A stretch of DNA of 23,597 nucleotides from Nemertoderma westbladi (taxonomy: Eukaryota > Xenacoelomorpha > Nemertodermatida > Nemertodermatidae). Location of the stretch: NCBI GenBank assembly GCA_032718475.1, contig JAUCBJ010007027.1, positions 1 to 23,597 of the forward strand. Reading direction: 5' to 3'. The position numbers and the translations under genes are program-made. Below the pieces are notes generated by a model. That model was not told the origin of the DNA. It saw only the letters and a list, made by a program, of their open reading frames with translations, and searched no databases. Positions 15,703 through 23,597 of the stretch are shown piece after piece. The first letter of the stretch is position 1, and the number at the start of each line of letters is the position of its first letter.

Positions 15703-18231
15703 TGCTCTAAATAATCGGACCTTAAGTTTCCGATTAATTCTCGGTGACTTCCAAATCCTGGAAAGCCTATTCAAGGCTGTCCATGCCTTTCCCTTACGTA
15801 TTCGAAGGTCCTCACCTGACTTCCGGATCCATGATCCCAGGTAACAGAAGTCGTACACATGCTCAAGCATACCATCCTTTGAGCTTATGCTTATCCAATC
15901 AGAGACTTGCTGAGAACTTTCAAAGTTAACTGTCAAAATCTTGGTCTTTCTGGAGTTAATAAAAAGACCAACACTAGAAGCAGCATGTTCTAAAGAGCTG
16001 AGGAGCCGTTGGGCTCCCTCTAGTGATTCTGAGAGTACTCCTAAGTCATCAACAAAGTCTAGATCAGTTAGGTACTTGGCAGGATTTCCTCGACTTCTGG
16101 AGCCAGTAGGTGGAGTTATCATCACCCCATCATCAATATGATGATCTAAGGACATGCATAGAACATAGTCAACCACAATTATGAACAAGAATGGTGCAAG
16201 TGTATCTCCCTGGAGGACGCCCCATAACACTTCAAATGGTTATGTGTCACCATCAACAGTAGACACAAATGTTGTCGAACCATCGTATACTGATCTGATT
16301 GCTGCAATAATTTCATCAGAAATCCCATATAATGAATGTATGCTGTACGTACATACGTGAGCGGGAGACTGAATCAAAGGCCTTGAAGAAGTCAACAAAG
16401 ATAACAGCCAGATGCCTATCTTTCTTTTTTGATAACTCTTCAATTATCCTTCTAAGTGCCAAAATGGGCTCCATGGTCCCACGACCTTTACGGAACCCAT
16501 TCTGATTTCCACGGAGCAGTCTCTCAATGGGATCCCTGATGCGATTTAATAAATTCTATTGTATAGCTTTGCAGCAATCGAGATCAATGTGATCCCTGAA
16601 AAGAACCATAGAGTGTTAGGTTGCCCTTCTTGGGAACTGACACCAACTTATTTGTTTTCATTTCTAGTGGGACTCTTGTTGTTCGGTACATGTCTACTAT
16701 GATGGGATAGATGAGCTTTAAACACTCAGGTATTTTAAAGACCTCAGGGGGAACACCATCTACTCCACTGGCACAATTGGTCTTAATGCTCTTTGCAGCA
16801 GCCTTCACTTCTGCAAAGGAGATATCGCCAATGGGAATATCTGGGAGTACAGACTCAGACACTACTTCTATAAAGTTATCAGGCAATACCCTGTCATTAT
16901 TTCTTTCAAGAGGAGCTTTTCAAAGTGGGCCTTCCAACCATTGAGGCGATCGGCTGGTGATTCAGCCTTAACCTTGGTTGTTGGTTGGCTTTTCCGCCCA
17001 GTAAGCAAGTTGATCGATTTCCATGCCTGGGATGATAGCCTGCTGTCGTCAGCATCATTGATGGCATCAACCTGTTGGTTTATTAGCTCCTGTATATTAA
17101 CAGAGTACTGTCTGTTCAGGGACCTAGATGCAGCCTTAACTGCATTCTTGGCCGCTGTCATCTGTTTGAGTCGGGACTCTTTTCTACGCGTTATATAGGT
17201 AATTTCGGCACTTCTGGATTTTGTTGTCAGTCCAGGGGGCCCTTTTCCTGTTTCGAGGGTATACAGGAACTGTTTCTGCAGCTGCTAACTTAACTGCTTC
17301 TGTGAAGGCAGTATAGCCCTCACAGTGATCTGCCGCCTCAGAGGCAAGAACCTCATACCTGTTGCTCAGCTGTAGTGTGAAGCTGGATCTCACATTTGGC
17401 TGTTGCAACAGAGAGGATCAGTCATGCCGCAGCAAGGCAGATTTCATTGTTTTGCTAGCACGCAGACTAAGTCTTACCTTGGCCACAATAAGGCGGTGAT
17501 CACTGGAGAAGGGTCGAAGTGTAAATGCATTACAGTCTTGTATAGAGCTCCTGTACTTCCTACGAAACAGAATATGGTCTATCTGGGACTTGCGACCACT
17601 GGGTCCACTATGAGTCCATAGATTTCCAGATCGCTTCTTGAACTGGGTTCCAGCCGAAAACAATCCATTTCCAGAGATAAAATCCTGAAGATGGACGGAA
17701 TTTCGGTTGACACTATTGCTATAGACCCAGGGCTATGGAGGTGATTGATGCAGACTTGCATTAAAGTCTCCCAGGAATGTTATGAATGCATGCTGATCCA
17801 CTCCATCAGTAGCTGCTTACAGATTGTGGTAGAAATTTTCCACCTCCTCTACAGGGGCAACACTAGTTGGAGAGTAGCACACAATCAGAACCACCTTAGG
17901 AAACTTCTTAGCCAGTCTTCCAGAACATGAGAAGTGGCAACGGATGATGCGGTTAGAGATTTGGTCTATTTTGTCCAATGCTGCATGTGCAGTTGGATTC
18001 ATCAATAGACAAATACCACCATTGCCACTATCATCTGCTGACGCGAGGGCGAGTCGCCAACTGCCCCCCATGTACCTCATCCATCTGTCCAGTCTGCATT
18101 CGGTGCTCTTGAACACCCACTGCGCTAAGAGAAAGCTTATCTGCCAAGGCAGTCAGCTCACCTTGTCGCATTGGAGACCCTAGTGTTAGGGTGTTTACTG
18201 AGTCTAGTCTAGTGACTTGCCTCAGGTTCAC
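15703..18231 (-). pseudogene. LINE endonuclease plus reverse transcriptase, copy D, frameshifted
   Basis: Order on the minus strand: endonuclease start with LSAVGVQEHRM (18138-18106 region; the E of QEH is the metal-binding glutamate of APE nucleases), then pieces at 18116-17817 (ICLLMNPTAHAALDKI), 17761-17579 and 17663-17418 (KSQIDHILFRRKYRSS, with the SQIDHI and SSDHRLI catalytic motifs), linker 17408-17184 and 17161-16868, polymerase 16886-16584, 16443-16240 and 16230-15703. At least eight frame changes separate these pieces. The active site reads LDFVDD where copy C has LDFADD. Dead copy, but it is the only one here that shows the endonuclease. Confidence 0.85.
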
Positions 18232-18490
18232 TAATGGCTTGGTTGGTCGGGGTGGAACATGAGAGTAGCCTCCAATTCCAGAATTCCACTCCCACTCACA
18301 ATCTGGCCTCCCTGGTGGCCAAGTGTTTGGGTCAGAGAGGTCATCAGGAAAGGGACATCCAGTATTGTTGTAGGGGGGTTAGTAGGGGGTAAGACATGCA
18401 GCAGGTCAGGAGATAATTGACGCCTGTGAGGCCAATTGTGTCCAGTAATTACAATGGCCTCTAGTGGCTTGACCTCCGCATTACTAATGT
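15703..18490 (-). mobile_element. Non-LTR retrotransposon copy D, near full length at 5' end
   Basis: Longest copy. From the right: a proline-rich leader region (18490-18240), the whole endonuclease (18231-17500), linker (17410-16900) and polymerase to just past the YLGSWI region (15703), where it is cut and followed by fragment E. It lacks the protein C-terminus and 3' end. The true 5' end is not seen; similarity cannot be judged beyond D itself, and 18490 is a soft limit near a G-rich stretch. Confidence 0.8.
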
Positions 18491-18920
18491 AATCCGTAGC
18501 GGGGGTTGGGGGGTGCTTTTATTATTTTGATTCCTCGACTCATCTGTATCTTGCCAATTTACTAACCAACAAATAACACATAATAATCATAACAAATAAC
18601 ACTTAGCCTATATAAACGCATGCACATAATTTGCACATACTTTCACAATCACTCATTATGTCCGTTTTCTCTCTTGTTCACTTATTTTCTCCATTATTTT
18701 TTTGCATTTAATTTTTTATGTGCTCCATTACCGGTATTGCTCCTGCTGTTCTGCAAAGTGAACTGTACGACCAGTACTGCTCGACTGTAAAAACTAAGGC
18801 AAATCCGCTACTGGTAGCTGATTTTATATGCATTCAAGTAATTTGGGAAGTCATTTTAAGATAAATTTATAATTTTTATCTACCATTCTATCTCTTTATT
18901 TTATTCTTTACCGTGTATTG
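18491..18920. other. Gene-free AT-rich spacer
   Basis: Nothing coding. Contains two overlapping reverse-complement AATAAA signals (18895-18905) that could serve the minus-strand receptor gene, about 430 bases beyond its stop codon. Confidence 0.45.
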
Positions 18921-19215
18921 TTAAGGAAATTGTATATTGTTATGTTTTGAAAAGCCTGCTTCTGTAACACAGACACATTTCTATCAGTAATGATGTTTTG
19001 GTTAGAAAAGTTCACGAGTAACCCTTTCCGGCAATTGGCACAGAGATCATTCATTGTTTTGGTTGCAAATGCATATATAACCGGTTCCTTTCCCTTGGTA
19101 AAATTAAAATGTTTTGCTATAGGCTTTGCGAAATCCATTATCTAAAATCCAGAAATCACCTGTCTGTCAGTTTGAAGAAATTTGAAAACGGACATAAAAA
19201 GAGATTAAATGGACG
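18921..19215. mobile_element. Minisatellite-bearing repeat element, copy 2 (short)
   Basis: Starts gttaaggaaat as copy 1 does at 5991, carries degenerate 68-bp-type units (gttttggttagaaa at about 18994, cattgttttggttgc at about 19050), then gttttgctatagg, ccagaaatcacctgtctg, cagtttgaagaaat and ggacataaaaag in the same order as 6454-6700. Much shorter and more diverged than copy 1. It lies within 130 bases of the receptor stop codon, probably within its 3' untranslated region. Confidence 0.7.
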
Positions 19216-19335
19216 CGAAAAATTCATAAATATAAGCAAATTGAATGGACAAAATATGGAAAAAGGTTAAAAAACAAATCTTTCCTTTGCAATTTTTGTA
19301 CTGTACATATACTATTCATAATTTTGTTAGAATTA

Positions 19336-20727
19336 TTAATCTGAGAAATAGTCGTAGTCACCATGAATTACATTTCCATCATCAGGAACGAAGTCAACAG
19401 CATACTGCTCGAGGAGGACTGTACTATTTGGTTGGGTATTAAATTTACCCATGACATGAATATTGGTGGATAGAAAAAATATGGCAGTGAAAATGAACAT
19501 TCCAAAATTTATATAATTAACTATCGTGATCCACATATGGATTTGCTTTTGTGTTATTTTGCATGGGAATGGTGAGATTTTAAAGCTGACCGGTTGAAAT
19601 ATTTTCTTCTGATGCTCTGCTTTGCCATTAAGTGGTTCCAAGGCTATATCTTCTTCATCAACAACTGCATCTTTATCAACACCTCTACCAACATCATTAG
19701 TAAAACGCTCTTCCACTTTGTCTAAAATGTTGTATACTCTTTGAAATATAATACAAGAGATAGCAGTCACGACAGTAATAACTACATTCGTGTAGTACAA
19801 CTCACTCAGGAGTGCCTCCGGTTTGCCTGTAGTAGGTAAATATTGTTGGGCCATCATCAGATTGATTAGCTGGGCAAAAAATAAGGCTGCTACAAGCTGG
19901 ACTCGATCGCCTTCTTCACGAGGTAGGAGAAAAATGAGCGGAAGAATGCCGCTGATGACAACAGATGGGAATATCATGATCCTCTCAAAGAATTTTGGCA
20001 TTCTGCTAACAGTTATAGCGTAAGTGAGAGTGCTGAAAGGGTAAGACACGCCCAAACCTTCATTAAGATCATTAACAGAACTATTGGTTCTCGCCTCTCC
20101 TTTATCCCAAATCCACTCATTGGAAGGGAATCGAACTGAACTCATTAGCTTGTTCATTGCCTTTGTATCCCAGAGTAAGCGAACCTTGGATTCATCATAT
20201 ATCCAAGATTGAAATCGAAGAACGATTATTTGAACATCATATGGAAAGTAATGTGCGTTCAAATCTTGTGAAACCTTCATGTTAAATCGTTGCAGATGCT
20301 CAACTTTCCCCGTAGAATGTAAAACTATGTAATCTACAGTGTCTCCTGAAGAGCGTTCCAACAGATCCTTAACAGTCACCTGAGGATTCCAAATTTGATT
20401 AGGAGATATCGAGAGATCTCTAATTCCATCATATTTATTTGGGTCCCATTGTAGATTCACATCGTACCAGGACACTGATGTCCAAGCTGAAAACGTTACA
20501 CAGGAATGAATAATGTCGACATCAGTAATGCTCGCTAACTTGAGGACAACTTGAACTTCAATCACATCGCTCGCATTTCTTCCAGGTCGATATTCAGCCT
20601 TGTAATCATTCATTAAATCAAATGTCAGTTTTATCACATTGGCTTTCAATGTCAATTCCTGAGTCTGATTTTGTGCTGATATGAGTAACAGATTAACTGC
20701 CAATATAAACATTTGCTGCATTACCAT
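19336..20727 (-). CDS. Pentameric ligand-gated ion channel subunit, nicotinic-like, lacking Cys-loop cysteines
   Basis: A 463-residue Cys-loop-superfamily subunit in one exon. Signal peptide about 1-19. Extracellular domain to about 245: loop D region WYDVNLQWDPNKYDGI (87-102), loop A QIWNPQVTV (111-119), loop B FQSWIYDES (172-180), and the signature loop as FPYD (161-164). The two positions that hold the disulfide cysteines in this family are Q154 and I168, so the loop cannot be bridged; the only ectodomain cysteine is C76. No vicinal Cys-Cys in loop C. Membrane helices: M1 about 246-268 (P254), M2 274-297 (GDRVQLVAALFFAQLINLMM), M3 309-329, M4 397-420; cytoplasmic loop about 330-396. The 9' leucine is Phe (F284) and 20' is Gln. 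GDRV resembles the cation-selective GEKV filter. Ends YDYFSD. Likely ligand unknown. Start could also be M3 or M6. Intact frame suggests a live gene. Confidence 0.93.
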   Translation of the reverse strand: MVMQQMFILAVNLLLISAQNQTQELTLKANVIKLTFDLMNDYKAEYRPGRNASDVIEVQVVLKLASITDVDIIHSCVTFSAWTSVSWYDVNLQWDPNKYDGIRDLSISPNQIWNPQVTVKDLLERSSGDTVDYIVLHSTGKVEHLQRFNMKVSQDLNAHYFPYDVQIIVLRFQSWIYDESKVRLLWDTKAMNKLMSSVRFPSNEWIWDKGEARTNSSVNDLNEGLGVSYPFSTLTYAITVSRMPKFFERIMIFPSVVISGILPLIFLLPREEGDRVQLVAALFFAQLINLMMAQQYLPTTGKPEALLSELYYTNVVITVVTAISCIIFQRVYNILDKVEERFTNDVGRGVDKDAVVDEEDIALEPLNGKAEHQKKIFQPVSFKISPFPCKITQKQIHMWITIVNYINFGMFIFTAIFFLSTNIHVMGKFNTQPNSTVLLEQYAVDFVPDDGNVIHGDYDYFSD

Positions 20728-21543
20728 GATTGAATAATGAATGAAGAATGAAGTGGAAACTTAATAAAATGAATTCACAAGTTATAATAATTGTATTCAA
20801 ATTTACATTATTTATATCTAAATCTGATTTTATGATTAATTTTTATAAAATCAAATACATTACAAATCATTAATACATATAAACATATCACATACATTAT
20901 AAGATGGAATATAATAATATTATGTAAGATGGAAAACCTTATGGTAAACTTAAGAGCATCAATGAAGAGATTTATTATTATTATTATTATTATTATTTAT
21001 TATTATAAAACTCAAGTAAATAAATACAACCGCAGGGTGCCTGATCCCGTCAATAATAGCAATAATAAATGGTGTTAGTAAAAAATATCATATACTTGGT
21101 AATATAATATTATTGTAAATCTCTCCAAAACAAGACCGATACGACCACAATATATAGGCCTCTATTTATGCATAGTGGCGCTAAATCATTTGTTATTTTA
21201 AGCAGAACATTTATTATTTAATTTGACCAACCTTTCTGCAGAGGCTTTATTCCAGATTATACATATACGCACGCGTACTAATATTATTCAATATTTTAGA
21301 GGTGGTTGTTATACGATACATTTTCCTGAAGCCAGTTTTTGAACCTCCTGAAGCAAGGTTGAACTCCGTTCATCCCCTCAATTTCAAAAATCCGTTTTTT
21401 GTTATTTTGTTATGTTTTTTTTTGGAATATCTGGACTACTGGAAGCAAACATTTTATGACAATCCTACATCGCAACCATACGCTAATATTGAGTTGAGCC
21501 GACCTCCACCTTTTGTGCAACCTCATGAAAACTAATTACTCTC
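20728..21543. other. Upstream region of receptor gene, AT-rich, with ATT microsatellite
   Basis: Lies 5' of the receptor start codon. Very AT-rich with no clear promoter. Holds an ATT/TTA microsatellite at 20971-21006. A plus-strand frame at 21302-21535 (77 codons) has no recognisable motif. Confidence 0.5.
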
Positions 21544-21797
21544 CTGATGTTTTGAAGGTTTCTACACCCACTAAATCGATGATTGTGGTTCGATTGACGC
21601 GAAGCACAATCTGTACAACAAGTCTGTGAAGTCATTGGAAGTATGATTTTTATTGAAATACAAATCGAGAAATGACGTACCAATTTTGAATTCCATGATC
21701 CAATACTTACTGTACATTATCTCGAGAAGGAATAACTCTATTCTTGTTTTGAACATTTCTACCCCCACTAAATCGCTAATTCCGGTTCGAATGATCC
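21544..21797. repeat. Pair of ~53-bp repeats spaced 197 bp
   Basis: 21544-21597 and 21741-21795 share ttttgaa, tttctac.cccactaaatcg and ggttcgaatga/ggttcgattga in order. Only this block is shared; flanks differ. On the minus strand both can be read as protein (SDLVGVE in one), in different frames, so a coding origin is possible but unproven. Confidence 0.65.
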
Positions 21798-22737
21798 CTA
21801 CATCATTGAAATAGGCATAGCAGAAGTTGGTCATGACAAAAATGGTAGATATAGGGTAGTCGCGCCAAATGCAATGCCAATATAGGAACTTTAGGCATCA
21901 TGTGACACCTCTAGACATCCTTCAAATCGATTTAAACTTTCCATTTACTAATATTTAACCCAAATTCATACTTTTAGCTGGTAAGACATGGAAAATTCGA
22001 AAAAAAATTTTTTTGAACCAACCTAATCTATTGTTATTGTTGTTGTTATTGCTAATGTCTATTGTTATTGATATCTACGTAATTAGCCAGACAAAGGCAA
22101 TAACTGAGGACTAAAATAACCATGGTGAAGTGGAATATTAGTATACAATAATGGGTCTGTATGCAATATATGGGATAGGAACAGTGAAGAGAGATTAGAT
22201 AGAAGATAAATAATGTTATATAGGAAGTTGATAATCATAAAACATATGGTGTGTAACATCTTATAGTATCTCATTGGACTTTCAATGCGACGTACACATA
22301 AATAATAATGTTACTATTTTAAAGCTACACGTAAACTAAATATATATTTGGCTTTTGATTGATTGTTTGCCAAACAGGTGGTCATGAAGAGAAGGGGACG
22401 AAGCTGAATATTCTTGAAAATTATCCCCCCCAATTCCGTTGTCGGTAACTTCGCAGAGTCTTTATAATGACTTCATTGAACTTGTTAGATACTTATTTTA
22501 GAGTAGTTGGTAAAATGGTAGAAGGAGTAATTGATAAAAAAATACTGGTCTCGCATACCAGAACCCCAAACCAGAACGAATAAACGCCAATTATATATAT
22601 AGTTTACGCGTAGCTTTCAAATAGTAGGCCTACGTAATGTAGAAACGTAATATTAACTTTTATATTATATTTGTTAATTATTACAGGAGCCATCCTTAGG
22701 TACCATCAAGTCTATCAGAAAGATGCATCCACCCCCC
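21798..22737. other. Gene-free AT-rich stretch
   Basis: No gene recognised. Contains a TTG/TTA triplet-rich microsatellite around 22027-22072. The minus-strand frames at 21571-21834 and 22083-22274 are low-complexity or unrecognised. Confidence 0.5.
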
Positions 22738-22815
22738 CAGTGGCGGATACAAGGGGGGGGGGGGGGGGGGGGGGGGGCTTGGAGGGCTCAAGCCCCCCCC
22801 CCCCCCGAAATTTGG
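22738..22815 (+). mobile_element. hAT-like terminal inverted repeat with G/C hairpin
   Basis: Starts cagtggcggatacaa, matching the cagtggcg ends typical of hAT transposons, followed by 25 G (22753-22777), cttggagggctcaag, 14 C (22793-22806) and gaaatttggcag. The G run plus cttg pairs with caag plus the C run into a strong hairpin. The opposite end (a ccgccactg) is not found in the window, so the element either continues past 23597, was cut down, or is a lone end. No transposase frame follows. Confidence 0.5.
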
Positions 22816-23597
22816 CAGCTTATATTTAAGTAACTCCATAGTGATGCAATGTTACAGTTACAGCTATTACTTCTAGGATGTAGGACAGTGATTGAAGCGA
22901 CAAGAGGGTTCATCGAGTACAGATTTAATTGCTGAATGGCTCCCGCGGGAAATTTGAATTTAACTTAAAGTTGCAATTTCGGCTCTAGGGCTAGGCCCAC
23001 ATTCAGATTGTCTGTACCTGTACCATACCGATTAACAGATTAAAAACTTGTTTCGGTTTCGGCTTTAGGCCTACTTTGTCGGATTGTCTGTACATTAAAG
23101 CGAATTTACGGTATTAGTAATGTTATTTTTACCGGTAGGCTAACGTCTAATTTATGTCATCCTCTTACTGTCTTAGCTATTATTACTATTAATATTCTTT
23201 GAATAGCTGGCAATGAATGTTTATCTAGTACAATGCACACTTACTGTACTGTCAAATATAATTTCTGTAAATATCATTACTGATATAAAGTTGATGATGT
23301 ATGTGGTATCTTGTACTAATTACTACTCTACTATTATGTGAAGTTATCATGTAGTGTATGTGAATATCTATATACTACTATACATTAGACCGTATACATG
23401 TAACTAATTTATCCAGTTTCCTAGCAACGCACATTCCTTACTTAATTTGTACAGTACAGATAGTAGGCCTAGTGCAGAAATTGAAACAAGTGAAATTCAA
23501 ATTTCAATATAATCCAAATAATCCAAATTCAATTAATGTTCTAGAATACTAAAGTACAAGGCCTTTGATTACAAGGCCTCCTTAACTACATGAGGAG
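22816..23597. other. Gene-free stretch to window end
   Basis: No open frame of note. A short duplicated segment is present: ttcggctctagggctaggcc with gattgtctgtac (22978-23017) and ttcggctttaggcc with gattgtctgtac (23058-23093), about 78 bases apart. Contains further taggcctac-type words near 22627, 23066 and 23465. Confidence 0.5.

Noticed and set aside
19823-20023. Plus-strand ORF of 66 codons inside the receptor gene
   Set aside because: Antisense shadow of the receptor membrane region.

Overview
The window looks like a piece of an AT-rich, gene-poor, repeat-rich genome of a marine invertebrate. The pointers are an intronless pentameric ligand-gated channel gene of nicotinic type, an APE-endonuclease LINE family whose protein resembles families common in marine invertebrates, a hAT-like transposon end, many minisatellites and long G/C homopolymers, and the recurring palindromic word taggcctac. 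I cannot name the species or phylum from sequence alone. There are no bacterial operons, rRNA, tRNA or CRISPR.

Layout. 1-728: a repeat with a ~97-bp conserved block spaced 288 bp apart. 729-5119: a 4.4-kb element with very long, diverged terminal inverted repeats (at least ~600 bp clearly, perhaps ~1.26 kb per arm) around a CpG-richer ~1.9-kb core with several short, overlapping orphan ORFs; this is the most unusual object here. 5120-7440: homopolymer and GT tracts, a duplicated 262-bp unit in which one copy carries a 283-bp insertion with a 15-bp target duplication and the other copy is the empty site, and a composite minisatellite element. 7440-18490: a LINE graveyard with four or five pieces of one non-LTR family. 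A is on the plus strand. B, C and D plus a fragment E are on the minus strand. Copy C keeps an uninterrupted reverse transcriptase ORF of 572 codons, is cut off 5', and is flanked by 107/111-bp direct repeats. 18491-19330: spacer and a second copy of the minisatellite element. 19336-20727 (minus): the only convincing host gene, a 463-residue Cys-loop-superfamily receptor that lacks both Cys-loop cysteines and has an odd pore helix. 20728-23597: mostly featureless AT-rich DNA with a paired short repeat and one hAT-like terminal repeat with a G/C hairpin.

How parts relate. The mobile elements are independent insertions; nothing suggests they serve the receptor gene. LINE copies B and D/E supply comparative evidence for how long C/G tracts arise in this genome, and copy C probably represents the youngest LINE insertion. 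The long-TIR element carries no recognisable transposase, so it is either non-autonomous or encodes something not recognised here.
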